From NCBI GenBank assembly GCA_044377735.1, contig JBILYK010000007.1, forward strand, positions 4,354-68,353: a stretch of DNA of 64,000 nt. The letters run 5' to 3'. This DNA is from Tabrizicola_A sp044377735. GTDB taxonomy: Bacteria; Pseudomonadota; Alphaproteobacteria; Rhodobacterales; Rhodobacteraceae. Of the stretch, positions 16,718 through 25,196 are shown one piece after another. Under the pieces are notes generated by a model. The model did no database searches and was not told the origin of the DNA. It saw only the letters and a program-made list of their open reading frames with translations. Within the stretch, counting starts at the first letter, position 1, and the number at the start of each line of letters is the position of its first letter. Made by a program: the position numbers and the translations under genes.

Positions 16718-16763
16718 AAAACGCTCCACTGGAGCGTTTTCCCGCTGGCCCAAGGGCCAGCGG
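16718..16763 (-). terminator. tandem hairpin terminator of the creatinase gene
   Basis: Two perfect hairpins stand side by side: AAAACGCTCC/GGAGCGTTTT around a 3-base loop (16718-16740) and CCGCTGGCCC/GGGCCAGCGG around a 2-base loop (16742-16763). They begin 7 bases after the creatinase stop. The A/T-ended stem can terminate in either direction. Confidence 0.85.
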
Positions 16764-16769
16764 CGCGGC

Positions 16770-17975
16770 TCACCCCACAATATTGAAATCCGGCCCGTAG
16801 GGATACTTGGTGATATCCTCGTTGCCATCCACGGTAATGACCAGAATGTCATGCTCGCGGTAGCCACCCGCGCCCGGTTGACCTTCCGGAATGGTCAGCA
16901 TCGGTTCCATCGAGATCACCATGCCCGGTTCCAGCACCGTGTCGATATCCTCGCGCAGTTCCAGACCGGCCTCGCGGCCGTAGTAATGCGACAAGATCCC
17001 GAAAGAGTGGCCGTAGCCGAAGGTGCGGTATTGCAGCACCTGATGCTCTTCGAAGAAGGTGTTCAGCTTGTGCGTCACCTCGGCACAAGACACGCCGGGC
17101 CTGAGCAGGCTCATGCCATATTCATGGGCGGCGACGTTGATGTCCCAGATGCGACGGCTGGCCGCATCACATTCCTTGACGAACATCGTGCGTTCCAAGG
17201 CGGTGTAATAGCCCGAGATCATCGGGAAAGTGTTGAGCGACAGAATGTCGCCGCGCATGAGTTTGCGCGCCGTGACCGGGTTATGCGCGCCGTCGGTGTT
17301 GATGCCCGACTGGAACCAGACCCAAGTGTCGCGGTATTCGGCATCGGGGAAGCGCTTGGCGATCTCCAACTCCATCGCGTCGCGGCCGGCCATGGCGATG
17401 TCGATCTCGCGCGCGCCTTCCTTCACCGCCTCGCGGATGGCAAAGCCGCCCACGTCTGCGACATTGGCGCCGTGGCGGATCAAGTCGATTTCGGCGGCCG
17501 ATTTGTGCATGCGCTGCTGCATGACGGCGACTGAGATATCGACGCCTTTTTTCGGCTTGAGGAAGGCGTTCAGCTTTTCGGACTGCACCAGCGTCAGGTG
17601 ATCCGCCTCGCAGCCGATGAACTTGCCCTCGCCGGTCACCGACAGGACCGCGCGCCAGTAGTTGTCACGCTGCCAGTCGGTGTAGGTGATGCTGTCGCCA
17701 TGGCTGCGGCGCCAGGGCTGGGCGGCGTCGATGCCTGCCGAGATGGTCACACATTCGCTGCGGGTGACGACAAGGCCGTATGGGCGGCCAAAGGAGCAGT
17801 AGAGAAAGCCCGAGTAATAGGCGATCGAGTGCATCGAGGTGAAAACGCAGGCATCAACGCCATGCACCTCCATGATCTCGCGCAGGCCCGCGATGCGGGC
17901 GTCATATTCGGAGGTGGCAAAGGGCAGAACCCGGTCGCCTTGGTGGAAACGATATTGCTGCGGACGTTCCGTCAT
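16770..17975 (-). CDS. creatinase (creatine amidinohydrolase), M24 fold
   Basis: The 401-aa product closely follows Pseudomonas creatinase, which splits creatine into sarcosine and urea. Blocks include FTSMHSIAYYSGFLYCSFG, the substrate-site HNPVT with His231 (equivalent to the catalytic histidine), YYTALERTMF, GYGHSFGILSHYYGREAGLE and MEPMLTIPEGQPGAGGYREH. The metal ligands of true M24 peptidases are not conserved, as in known creatinases. I chose the ATG at 17975 with GAGG upstream. No creatininase or sarcosine oxidase gene is adjacent, so the rest of the pathway must be elsewhere. Confidence 0.93.
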   Translation of the reverse strand: MTERPQQYRFHQGDRVLPFATSEYDARIAGLREIMEVHGVDACVFTSMHSIAYYSGFLYCSFGRPYGLVVTRSECVTISAGIDAAQPWRRSHGDSITYTDWQRDNYWRAVLSVTGEGKFIGCEADHLTLVQSEKLNAFLKPKKGVDISVAVMQQRMHKSAAEIDLIRHGANVADVGGFAIREAVKEGAREIDIAMAGRDAMELEIAKRFPDAEYRDTWVWFQSGINTDGAHNPVTARKLMRGDILSLNTFPMISGYYTALERTMFVKECDAASRRIWDINVAAHEYGMSLLRPGVSCAEVTHKLNTFFEEHQVLQYRTFGYGHSFGILSHYYGREAGLELREDIDTVLEPGMVISMEPMLTIPEGQPGAGGYREHDILVITVDGNEDITKYPYGPDFNIVG

Positions 17976-18198
17976 AACAGACCTCATCAAGGGGGTCTGG
18001 ATCGTACCGCCCAAGACCCTGAAAGGTCCCGGCGTACAGGACTGTGGCAAGCGGGGTGCGCAAGCAGCCGGGGAGTACCCCTGGGACGACGCCATCGTCC
18101 CGGCTCGGGCAGGAAGATAGCGAAGGGGGCGGCGGCTGTCTATGGGGTCGTCTTGGCGTGGCGGGCGGGGTTTGGCCCCGCCCACGGGCGGTGTGGGT

Positions 18199-19125
18199 TC
18201 AGTCGGAATGGCCGTGGCCATCGCGGCCGATCATCAGCATGCCGTCAAAGCTGTCAAAGCGCTGGATTGCTTCTGCCCCCAAGGTTGCTTCGGCGGCGCG
18301 TGCGGCGGCAAGGAGCGTTTCGGCATCCGCTGGGGTCAGGCCAAGGCCTTGCAACGTTTCGGGCAACATCAGCCCGGCACCGGAGCAGAGTTCGACAAAC
18401 CAGCCCTCGGCGTCCTTGCGCAGGAAGGCCCGACCTCCGCGGCCGTCTTGCGACCAGCCGGCGATGGCCACGTCGCCCTGCACGGTGATCGGGGCCACGG
18501 TCAGTGGGGATTCGGGGGTGTCAAACTGCGCTTTCAGCAGGGCTTCGATATCGGTGGAATCATCGCCGGTCATGGCGGGGGCAGCCGTGCCATGACCCGC
18601 TTCGTGGCCATGCCCTTCGGCGCTGACGGTTTCCGTGCTGGCATCATGGCCCATCGCGGAATGGTCCATGGTGGAATGATCCACCCCGCCCGGTGGGTCG
18701 ATGGCAAACTCCATCTCAACCCGGCCCGCCTTTTCAAAGATCAAGACACCGGGCACCATCTGACCTTCGGTCAGCTCTTGGGTCAGGCCCATCAGCATGA
18801 CGTGATAGCCGCCCGATTCCAGCACCACCGTGTCGTTGGCCGGGATGTCGATGCCCTCGACATGGGACATGCTGGCCACGCCTTCAGCGTTGACCTCAGT
18901 CTTGTGCAGCATGGCGCTTTTGGCGACCGGGGTTTCCACGCCGATCAGGCGGTCAGGCTGATCGCCTGTGTTGGAAATGCCCATATAACCGCCCGCAGCC
19001 ATGGCCGAGCTGGCTGGCTGGGGAATATTGGGGTGGATGATTTCAATGTCGCCTGCCGTGACGCCATGGGCGTGCACCGGATGCACCAGAAGCAGAGCGG
19101 CCATAAGGCCTAGAAAACGGGTCAT
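18199..19125 (-). CDS. copper chaperone PCu(A)C fused to a C-terminal copper-uptake-associated domain
   Basis: The 308-aa product has a signal peptide (cleavage after PVHAH region) and a PCu(A)C domain with the copper motif MLHKTEVNAEGVASMSHVEG followed by GGYHVMLMG. Next is a His/Met-rich linker (DHSTMDHSAMGHDAS, GHGHEAGHG), and last a domain of about 110 residues that includes DVAIAGWSQDGRGGRAFLRK. PCu(A)C delivers Cu(I) to cytochrome oxidase in the periplasm. I recognise the C-terminal domain from copper-uptake-associated proteins of Rhodobacterales, without a search. Confidence 0.9.
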   Translation of the reverse strand: MTRFLGLMAALLLVHPVHAHGVTAGDIEIIHPNIPQPASSAMAAGGYMGISNTGDQPDRLIGVETPVAKSAMLHKTEVNAEGVASMSHVEGIDIPANDTVVLESGGYHVMLMGLTQELTEGQMVPGVLIFEKAGRVEMEFAIDPPGGVDHSTMDHSAMGHDASTETVSAEGHGHEAGHGTAAPAMTGDDSTDIEALLKAQFDTPESPLTVAPITVQGDVAIAGWSQDGRGGRAFLRKDAEGWFVELCSGAGLMLPETLQGLGLTPADAETLLAAARAAEATLGAEAIQRFDSFDGMLMIGRDGHGHSD

Positions 19126-19203
19126 TTGTGGTCCTTTGGTGGAAAGGTGCGCGCGCGAGGGGGCGGCACCGATTGGGATCAGGTTTTCAGAAGTGAAACG
19201 AGA

Positions 19204-19569
19204 TCACGCCAAAGGGGGCGCACGCAGTCCGCGCGCGGGGTCGAGAACTGGGCGCACGGCGCGGCTTTCGCGCGGGGCGACGACTTTTGCAACAAAGGCC
19301 AGATCGGCGTCGCGCAGCGTTTGGCCCGTGGGCGGCAGATCGGCGCTGCCTGCAATGTGGCAGGCCGGGCAGTCGGCATGGTCGGGCAGCCCGTCGCCAT
19401 CCAGATCACCGCAGAGATCGGCGGTGTCACCGCCTGCCAGCACATAGGCTGTCAGCGACGCATCATTCGTGCCGGGCAGTCGATGCGCAAAACCGGTGGC
19501 CACCAAGGCCACCGTCAGCGCGGCCACAAGAACCAGCCGCTGCAGGGAAAGAACCGCATGACGCATCAT
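19204..19569 (-). CDS. small exported CPACH-motif protein (DUF2946-like)
   Basis: The 121-aa product begins with a hydrophobic leader (LVLVAALTVALVATGFA), then has a short region with CGDLDGDGLPDHADCPACH, a cysteine/histidine cluster like that of DUF2946 proteins. Such proteins are often near copper genes, and this one lies upstream of the PCu(A)C gene on the same strand. The CxxCH arrangement might bind copper; it also resembles a haem motif but the protein is not a typical cytochrome. The double ATG at 19569/19566 leaves the start uncertain by one codon. Confidence 0.65.
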   Translation of the reverse strand: MMRHAVLSLQRLVLVAALTVALVATGFAHRLPGTNDASLTAYVLAGGDTADLCGDLDGDGLPDHADCPACHIAGSADLPPTGQTLRDADLAFVAKVVAPRESRAVRPVLDPARGLRAPPLA

Positions 19570-19689
19570 CACCAACAAATGCCCCAAGTTTTGGCGCGCG
19601 GCAACTGCTTTCCTAAGCCGCAGTTGCGGGCGGCTTGCGGTGGGGGGCCGGTTGGGGAATGATCGCGCCATCCATGCGGGGCACAGATC

Positions 19690-20055
19690 ATGACGGCACT
19701 GAGACTGCGGATCTTGTTTGACGGGGCGATGATGGGCCCCGGCAAGGCCGAGCTTTTGGCGCGCATCCGCGACACAGGATCCATCGCGGCGGCGGGGCGG
19801 CAGATGGAGATGAGCTATAAGCGTGCATGGTCTTTGGTCGAGGAGATGAATGCAGCTTTTGCCGAGCCTTTGGTCGCCCGCGCGCGGGGTGGGCAGGGTG
19901 GTGGTGGGGCGCAGCTCACCGAGGCGGGGGTAGAGGTTTTGACGCTGTATCATGAGGCGTTACGTCTGGCCGAGGTCGCCGCTGCCGCTCCCATCGCCGC
20001 GCTTGAGGCGCGGCTGCAGGTCCGGCCCCCGGCCGATATGTCTGTGGAAAAATAG
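19690..20055 (+). CDS. ModE-like winged-helix regulator lacking a molybdate-binding domain
   Basis: The 121-aa product has the ModE N-terminal DNA-binding domain: LLARIRDTGSIAAAGRQMEM with SYKRAWSLVEEMN, then TEAGVEVLTLYHEAL. The C-terminal MOP domains that bind molybdate in full ModE are absent, so it may sense through another route or act as a constitutive binder. It is directly upstream of modABC on the same strand, with a palindrome in between. Confidence 0.88.
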   Translation: MTALRLRILFDGAMMGPGKAELLARIRDTGSIAAAGRQMEMSYKRAWSLVEEMNAAFAEPLVARARGGQGGGGAQLTEAGVEVLTLYHEALRLAEVAAAAPIAALEARLQVRPPADMSVEK

Positions 20056-20083
20056 CGCTTGCGCGATGTCGCTCTGCCTGTTT

Positions 20084-20105
20084 GATATGTTTTCAAAACC
20101 ATATC
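20084..20105. promoter_or_regulatory. 22-bp dyad upstream of modA, probable Mo-box operator
   Basis: GATATG and CATATC flank a TTTTCAAAA core in a near-perfect dyad just before modA. The outer words TCGCT (20069-20073) and AGCGA (20111-20115) extend the symmetry. Placement between a ModE-like gene and modA points to a molybdate-responsive operator; the sequence is not the textbook ModE site. Confidence 0.55.
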
Positions 20106-20118
20106 GCCGGAGCGATAC

Positions 20119-20877
20119 ATGCCATGCCGCCTTGCCCTTGCCACACTGCTTGCCGCCACTTTGGCGACCCCGGCGCGTAGCGAAGAGGTCGTGGTCTTTG
20201 CCGCCGCCTCACTGAAAACCGCGCTGGATGAGGTTGCGGCCGCGTTTCAGGTTAGCACCGGCCACAGCGTGACGATCAGCTATGCCGGGTCTGGCCAATT
20301 GGCCAAGCAGATTATCGAAGGCGCGCCAGCCGATATCTTCCTGTCGGCGGCGGAGACCTGGATGAATGCGGTCGATCAGGCGGGGCTGGTGGTGCCGGGG
20401 CAGCGCCGTGACCTTTTGGGCAATGATCTGGTGCTGATCGCGCATGGCGCGCAGGCAAGCCCGGTCGAGATTGGGCCAGAGCTTGATCTCGTGGCGATTT
20501 TGGACGGGGGGATGCTGTCGATGGCCATGGTCGATGCCGTGCCCGCAGGCCAATACGGCAAGCAATCGCTTGAGGCGCTGGGCCTTTGGGACGGGGTCGC
20601 GCCCTTTGTCGCGCAATCGGAAAACGTGCGCGTGGCGCTGATGCTGGTGGCCACGGGCGAAGCACCTTATGGGATCGTCTATGCCTCGGATGCGGTGGCT
20701 GGTGACGACGTGACGGTGGTGGGCCAGTTTCCCGAGGGCAGCCACGCGCCGATTATCTACCCTGCTGCGCTGTTGACCGGGGCGAGTGATGCCGCCGACC
20801 GGGCCTTTTTCGAAGCCTTGTCGGCAGATGTGGCAGATGCCACATTCGCCGCGCAGGGCTTCAAGATCCTGAACTGA
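20119..20877 (+). CDS. modA: molybdate ABC transporter periplasmic binding protein
   Basis: The 252-aa product has a signal peptide (LALATLLAATLATPARS) followed by the ModA signature EEVVVFAAASLKTALDEVA and SYAGSGQLAKQIIEGAPADI. It continues with a two-lobed solute-binding protein ending IIYPAALLTGASD. It captures molybdate in the periplasm for ModBC. It is the first gene of modABC. Confidence 0.96.
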   Translation: MPCRLALATLLAATLATPARSEEVVVFAAASLKTALDEVAAAFQVSTGHSVTISYAGSGQLAKQIIEGAPADIFLSAAETWMNAVDQAGLVVPGQRRDLLGNDLVLIAHGAQASPVEIGPELDLVAILDGGMLSMAMVDAVPAGQYGKQSLEALGLWDGVAPFVAQSENVRVALMLVATGEAPYGIVYASDAVAGDDVTVVGQFPEGSHAPIIYPAALLTGASDAADRAFFEALSADVADATFAAQGFKILN

Positions 20878-20899
20878 CCCGAACCGGACGCGCCCCCTG

Positions 20900-21598
20900 A
20901 TGTTTGACGCCTTATCACCCGAGGAATGGCGCGCGGTGGCCTTGTCGCTGCGCGTGTCGTTTTGGGCGACGCTTTTAAGCCTGCCTTTGGGGATTTTTGT
21001 GGCCTATGCGCTGGCGCGTTGGGAGTTTTGGGGCAAACAGGTGCTCAATGGGCTTGTGCATCTGCCATTGATCCTGCCGCCGGTGGTGACGGGGTATCTG
21101 TTGCTGTTGACCTTTGGCCGCAAAGGCGCGGTCGGGCAGTTTTTGGACGAATGGTTCGGTATCGTGCTGGCCTTTCGCTGGACGGGGGCGGTTCTGGCCG
21201 CGGCGGTCATGGCCTTTCCCTTGATGGTGCGGGCGATCCGTCTTGCGATCGAGGCGGTTGACCCCAAGCTGGAAGAGGCGGCCAGCACGCTGGGCGCGCC
21301 ACGCCTTTGGGTGTTTGCTACGGTGACTTTGCCGCTGATCGCGCCGGGCGTCGTTGCGGGGGCGATTCTAGCCTTTGCCAAGGCGATGGGTGAGTTTGGG
21401 GCGACGATCACTTTCGTGTCGAACATCCCCGGCCAGACGCAAACCCTGCCTTCGGCGATCTATGCCTTTTTGCAGGTGCCGGGGGGCGATGGGCAGGCGT
21501 TCCGACTGGTTGTGGTGGCCATTGTGGTGGCGATGGCGGCGCTGTTGCTGGCCGAATGGGTCAGCCGGGGCATTGCCAAAAGGATCGCGGGCCGATGA
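20900..21598 (+). CDS. modB: molybdate ABC transporter permease
   Basis: The 232-aa inner-membrane protein has five hydrophobic segments and the EAA loop EEAASTLGAPRLWVFATVTL followed by PLIAPGVVAG, which docks ModC. ALILPPV-type start LPLILPPVVTGYLLL is typical of ModB. Its stop overlaps the modC start codon (ATGA). Confidence 0.96.
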   Translation: MFDALSPEEWRAVALSLRVSFWATLLSLPLGIFVAYALARWEFWGKQVLNGLVHLPLILPPVVTGYLLLLTFGRKGAVGQFLDEWFGIVLAFRWTGAVLAAAVMAFPLMVRAIRLAIEAVDPKLEEAASTLGAPRLWVFATVTLPLIAPGVVAGAILAFAKAMGEFGATITFVSNIPGQTQTLPSAIYAFLQVPGGDGQAFRLVVVAIVVAMAALLLAEWVSRGIAKRIAGR

Positions 21599-22713
21599 CG
21601 CTGTCGATTACGCTTTCCCACCGCTTTGGCGATTTCACACTGGAGGCCGCCTTTGAGGCCCCCGCCGGGGTGACCGCGCTTTTTGGTCGATCAGGGTCGG
21701 GAAAATCGACGGTCGTCAATGCGGTGGCGGGGCTGTTTCGGCCTGATGCGGGGCGGATTGCGCTGGGGGAGCGGGTGCTTTTCGACAGTGCGGCGCGCGT
21801 CAACCTGCCGCCGCATCGCCGCCGGATGGGCTATGTGTTTCAAGATGCGCGGCTTTTTCCGCATCTGACGGTGCGGCAAAACCTGACCTATGGGCGCTGG
21901 TTCGCGGGGTCCGGCGCTGACCCCGGCGAGGTGGCGCGCATCACCGATCTTCTGGGCGTTGGCGCGCTTTTGGACCGCCGCCCCGGTGCCCTGTCGGGGG
22001 GCGAAACGCAGCGCGTGGCGATTGGTCGGGCGATCCTGTCAAACCCGCAGATGCTGCTGATGGATGAGCCGCTGGCTGCGCTGGACGAGGCGCGCAAGGC
22101 CGAGATTCTGCCCTATCTGGAACGGTTGCGCGATGAGCTGCGTCTGCCGATCCTGTATGTCAGCCATTCGGTGGCAGAGGTGGCGCGGTTGGCTACCAGC
22201 ATTGTGCTGTTGGAAGCCGGGCGCGTCATGGCCGCAGGTCCGGCGGCCACGGTGATGGCAGATCCGGCGATGGTGCCTGTCATGGGCTTGCGCGAGGCGG
22301 GTGCGCTGATTTCGGCGCGGCTGGTGGCGCATGACACGGACGGGCTGAGCCGGTTTGAGACGGGGGGCGGCCCGGTCTGGCTGCCCCGTGTTGCCGCCGC
22401 GCCGGGGGCTGTGCTGCGCTTGCGGATTTTGGCGCAGGACGTGATGCTGGCCACCACCCGGCCTGAGGGGATTTCGGCGTTGAACATCCTGACCGCGAGG
22501 ATCGACGACATCCGCATGGGTGACGGCCCCGGCGCGATTGTGCGGCTGACGATGGGGGATGAGGCGCTGTTGGTGCGCATCACCCGCCGGTCAGTTCAGG
22601 CGCTGGGCCTCGGCACGGGGGATCAGGTCTTTGCCGTGCTGAAATCGGTGTCGGTCGCGCAAGACAGCGTCGGAGCCACCGACACGACTGATATGGGGAT
22701 GGCCCCTGACTGA
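21595..22713 (+). CDS. modC: molybdate ABC transporter ATP-binding protein
   Basis: The 372-aa protein has Walker A FGRSGSGKST near residue 32, Q-loop FQDARLFPHLTV, signature LSGGETQRVAIGRA, Walker B MLLMDEPLAALD and a C-terminal MOP/TOBE domain (about residues 290-355) that binds molybdate. ATG 21595 overlaps the modB stop. The last few residues extend past the usual end. The gene converges with the GST gene with only 3 bases between. Confidence 0.96.
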   Translation: MTLSITLSHRFGDFTLEAAFEAPAGVTALFGRSGSGKSTVVNAVAGLFRPDAGRIALGERVLFDSAARVNLPPHRRRMGYVFQDARLFPHLTVRQNLTYGRWFAGSGADPGEVARITDLLGVGALLDRRPGALSGGETQRVAIGRAILSNPQMLLMDEPLAALDEARKAEILPYLERLRDELRLPILYVSHSVAEVARLATSIVLLEAGRVMAAGPAATVMADPAMVPVMGLREAGALISARLVAHDTDGLSRFETGGGPVWLPRVAAAPGAVLRLRILAQDVMLATTRPEGISALNILTARIDDIRMGDGPGAIVRLTMGDEALLVRITRRSVQALGLGTGDQVFAVLKSVSVAQDSVGATDTTDMGMAPD

Positions 22714-22716
22714 TCG

Positions 22717-23562
22717 CTAGACGGCTTTGCCTGCAAAATCCGCCGCCGAATGGCGGTTTGGCACCTGTTCAGCCGCGTCGCCCCAGCTTTTGTTAACCAT
22801 CCGGCCGCGCTTGACCGCAGGCCGCGCGTCGATCTTTTCGGCCCAAGCCACAACGTTCTTGTAGGATGCCACATCCAGAAATTCGGCCGCGTTATAGGCG
22901 CGACCCAAGACCATCCCACCATACCATGGCCAGATCGCCATATCGGCGATGGAGTATTCAGCACCTGCCACGAAAGGCACCTCGGCCAGACGACGGTCCA
23001 AGACGTCGAGTTGCCGCTTGGTCTCCATCGCATAGCGGTTGATCGGGTATTCGAATTTCTCGGGCGCATAGGCGTAGAAATGACCAAAGCCACCGCCCAT
23101 GAACGGGGCTGATCCCATCTGCCACATCAGCCAGTTCAAGACCTCGGTCCGCTCTGACCCTTGGGCGGGCAGAAAGGCCCCAAACTTTTCGGCCAGATGA
23201 ATGAGGATCGAGCCGGATTCAAAAAGCCGCACGGGCGTGTTGCCCGAATAATCCATCATCGCCGGAATTTTGGAGTTGGGGTTTACCCCCACAAAACCTG
23301 AGCTGAACTGATCGCCGGAAATCTCAACCAGCCAAGCGTCGTAATCGGCCAAAAGCCCGGCTTCGACCAATTCCTCCAGCATGATCGTGACCTTGACTCC
23401 ATTCGGCGTGGCCAGCGAGTACAGCTGCAAAGGATGCTTGCCGCGTTCCAGCGCTTTGTCATGAGTGGCCCCGGCGATTGGTCGGTTGGTCGAGGCAAAG
23501 GCCCCACCGTTGTCTTTGTCCCAGACCCAGACCTTCGGTGGCACATAGGGGGTGTCAGCCAT
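22717..23562 (-). CDS. yghU: YghU-type glutathione S-transferase / disulfide-bond oxidoreductase
   Basis: The 281-aa product has the long N-terminal arm of the YghU subgroup (PKVWVWDKDNGGAFASTNRP), a thioredoxin-like domain with NPNSKIPAMMD and ESGSILIHLAEKFG, and an all-helical C-terminal domain (SIADMAIWPWYGG). Family members use two glutathione molecules and show disulfide-reductase activity. AAAGGA lies 8 bases before the ATG at 23562. It is a cytoplasmic, stand-alone gene. Confidence 0.93.
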   Translation of the reverse strand: MADTPYVPPKVWVWDKDNGGAFASTNRPIAGATHDKALERGKHPLQLYSLATPNGVKVTIMLEELVEAGLLADYDAWLVEISGDQFSSGFVGVNPNSKIPAMMDYSGNTPVRLFESGSILIHLAEKFGAFLPAQGSERTEVLNWLMWQMGSAPFMGGGFGHFYAYAPEKFEYPINRYAMETKRQLDVLDRRLAEVPFVAGAEYSIADMAIWPWYGGMVLGRAYNAAEFLDVASYKNVVAWAEKIDARPAVKRGRMVNKSWGDAAEQVPNRHSAADFAGKAV

Positions 23563-23694
23563 CAACGCATTCCTTTTCACAATTTGTTTGCCCCAAAGTT
23601 AGGACGCAAGGCTCGCCGCTGCAATCCACTGCGTCAGCACTTGTTTGTGTGTGGGCGCACCCCCACATCGTGGAAAATGAAAACAGGAGCGAAT

Positions 23695-24027
23695 ATGCGT
23701 TGCCCGGTAGATAATGAAACCCTTGTGATGTCCGACCGCCATGGCGTCGAGATCGACTATTGTCCGAAATGCCGGGGTGTCTGGCTGGACCGGGGCGAGT
23801 TGGACAAGATCATTGAGCGTGCGGCTGGGGCTGATGCGCCTGTGGCACTGCGTGAGCCGGGCCGGGCACCCGCTCAGCCCGCCGCGCAGACCGTTGCCGA
23901 AGCGCCCCGCCGCGAAGAACCGCGCCGCGAAGAAGCGCCCCGTCGCCGCCGCGATGATGACGACGATGACTATCACCGTCCGCGCAAGCGCCGCGAAAGC
24001 TTTTTGTCGGATATCTTCGATTTCTGA
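23695..24027 (+). CDS. TFIIB-type zinc-ribbon protein
   Basis: The 110-aa product starts with a zinc ribbon in which CPVD and CPKC supply the four ligands (residues 3-27, with GVWLDRGELDKI after it). This is followed by a Pro/Ala linker and a very charged tail (RRRRDDDDDDYHRPRKRRE). AGGAGC precedes the ATG. Small proteins of this family are common and uncharacterised. It ends just before a GC-rich palindromic repeat. Confidence 0.88.
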   Translation: MRCPVDNETLVMSDRHGVEIDYCPKCRGVWLDRGELDKIIERAAGADAPVALREPGRAPAQPAAQTVAEAPRREEPRREEAPRRRRDDDDDDYHRPRKRRESFLSDIFDF

Positions 24028-24039
24028 GGCGGGCCGATG

Positions 24040-24133
24040 GCCCCCCTCCCCATCCCTCCCCACGAGGGGGAGGGGGCCGCTTGGGGCATGGTCATGGCGT
24101 TTGTGGTCCGCCCGCTTCCTTGTGAGGGGAATG
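24040..24133. repeat. GC-rich palindromic repeat doublet, copy D with a degenerate inverted mate
   Basis: 24040-24079 matches the repeats around the DUF559 gene (core CTCCCCACGAGGGGGAGGGG). At about 24107-24133 a decayed inverted mate (GCTTCCTTGTGAGGGGAATGG) follows at about the spacing of copies A and B. The two stretches also share CCGC.TTGGG just after the first repeat. Confidence 0.75.
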
Positions 24134-24142
24134 GCGCCTTGA

Positions 24143-24394
24143 TCAGGCCGCTTCAGCCGGACGTTTGATTTTGGCGGCCGCGTCCAGCACCAAGGGGCGT
24201 AGACCTGTGCCGCCTTGATCCAGAACCTCAAACAGATGCCGACGCATCCTGGGTTCCCAGAAGTCATTGATATGGCTTGACAAACCCGCCACGCCTTCGT
24301 TGTGGGGCTTGGATTCCATGAATTTGGCGATCTGGTTGGCCATATAGACCAGCTTGGCGTGCGGGCCGGACTGGTGGGGGGCGTCATGCGACAT
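24143..24394 (-). CDS. fdsD: formate dehydrogenase delta subunit
   Basis: The 83-aa product has the FdsD pattern KLVYMANQIAKFMESKPHNE and then HINDFWEPRMRRHLFE. FdsD is a small subunit or assembly factor of NAD-dependent molybdenum formate dehydrogenases. Its ATG lies inside the end of fdhD (11-base overlap), and it is the last gene of the fds operon. Confidence 0.94.
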   Translation of the reverse strand: MSHDAPHQSGPHAKLVYMANQIAKFMESKPHNEGVAGLSSHINDFWEPRMRRHLFEVLDQGGTGLRPLVLDAAAKIKRPAEAA

Positions 24395-25196
24395 GGGCGA
24401 CCTCTTGATCTGCAATGCGGTTGGAATGGGTGAACACCTCAAACCCGTCTTTGCGGGCAAGGGCGACAAGGGTAATGCCCGCGGCATCAGCCATGTCCAC
24501 GGCGGCGGCCGTGGGGGCAGAGGCGGCGATGATCATCGGAAAGCCTGCGGCGGCGGCCTTTTGCACCAAGTCGATCGAGGTGCGGCAGGTCAGGACCAGC
24601 GCGCCTTCGACCGGTGCGGCCTGCGCCAGCGCGCCGATCAGCTTGTCCAGAGCGTTGTGGCGGCCAACATCTTCGCGCGCCGTGATGATACCGCCTTCGG
24701 CGACCCAAATGGCGGCGGCATGGGCCGCGCGGGTGATGTCATGCAAGGGCTGATATGCGGTCAGCTCTGCCATGGCCGACATGATCTGCGCGGGTGTCAT
24801 GGTGAAGCTGCTGTCGGCCACGCTGCGCGGTGCGCGCCGGGCTTCCTCAAGGCTGTCAATCCCACAAAGCCCGCAGCCGACCGGACCCGCCATTGACCGA
24901 CGGCGCGCGCTGAGGCGACTTTCGGCGGGCGATTTCAGCCAGATTTGCAGATCAATCCCCAAAGGGGTTTCGACAATCTCGACACTGTCGATCTCATCCG
25001 GGGTGGCGATGCCTTCGGTCAGGCTGAAGCCATAGGCAAAGTCGACCAAACCCGCCGGGCTGGCCATCATCACGGCCTGCGTCGAGCCGTTGTAGGAAAG
25101 TGCCACCGCCACCTCCTCGGGCAGCTCGCGAGAGCCGGCCGAGGCGCGACCTTGCCCGAAGGCAAGGCGCGGCAGGGGGCGGTGGGTGTTCATCAT
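24384..25196 (-). CDS. fdhD: formate dehydrogenase accessory sulfurtransferase
   Basis: The 270-aa product has the CGLCG cysteine motif (VGCGLCGIDSLEEA), the DVGRHNALDKLIG block and CRTSIDLVQKAA. FdhD passes sulfur from a cysteine desulfurase to the bis-MGD cofactor, without which formate dehydrogenase is inactive. Its ATG overlaps the fdsA stop (ATGA), so it is coupled to the catalytic subunit. Confidence 0.96.
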   Translation of the reverse strand: MMNTHRPLPRLAFGQGRASAGSRELPEEVAVALSYNGSTQAVMMASPAGLVDFAYGFSLTEGIATPDEIDSVEIVETPLGIDLQIWLKSPAESRLSARRRSMAGPVGCGLCGIDSLEEARRAPRSVADSSFTMTPAQIMSAMAELTAYQPLHDITRAAHAAAIWVAEGGIITAREDVGRHNALDKLIGALAQAAPVEGALVLTCRTSIDLVQKAAAAGFPMIIAASAPTAAAVDMADAAGITLVALARKDGFEVFTHSNRIADQEVAHVA

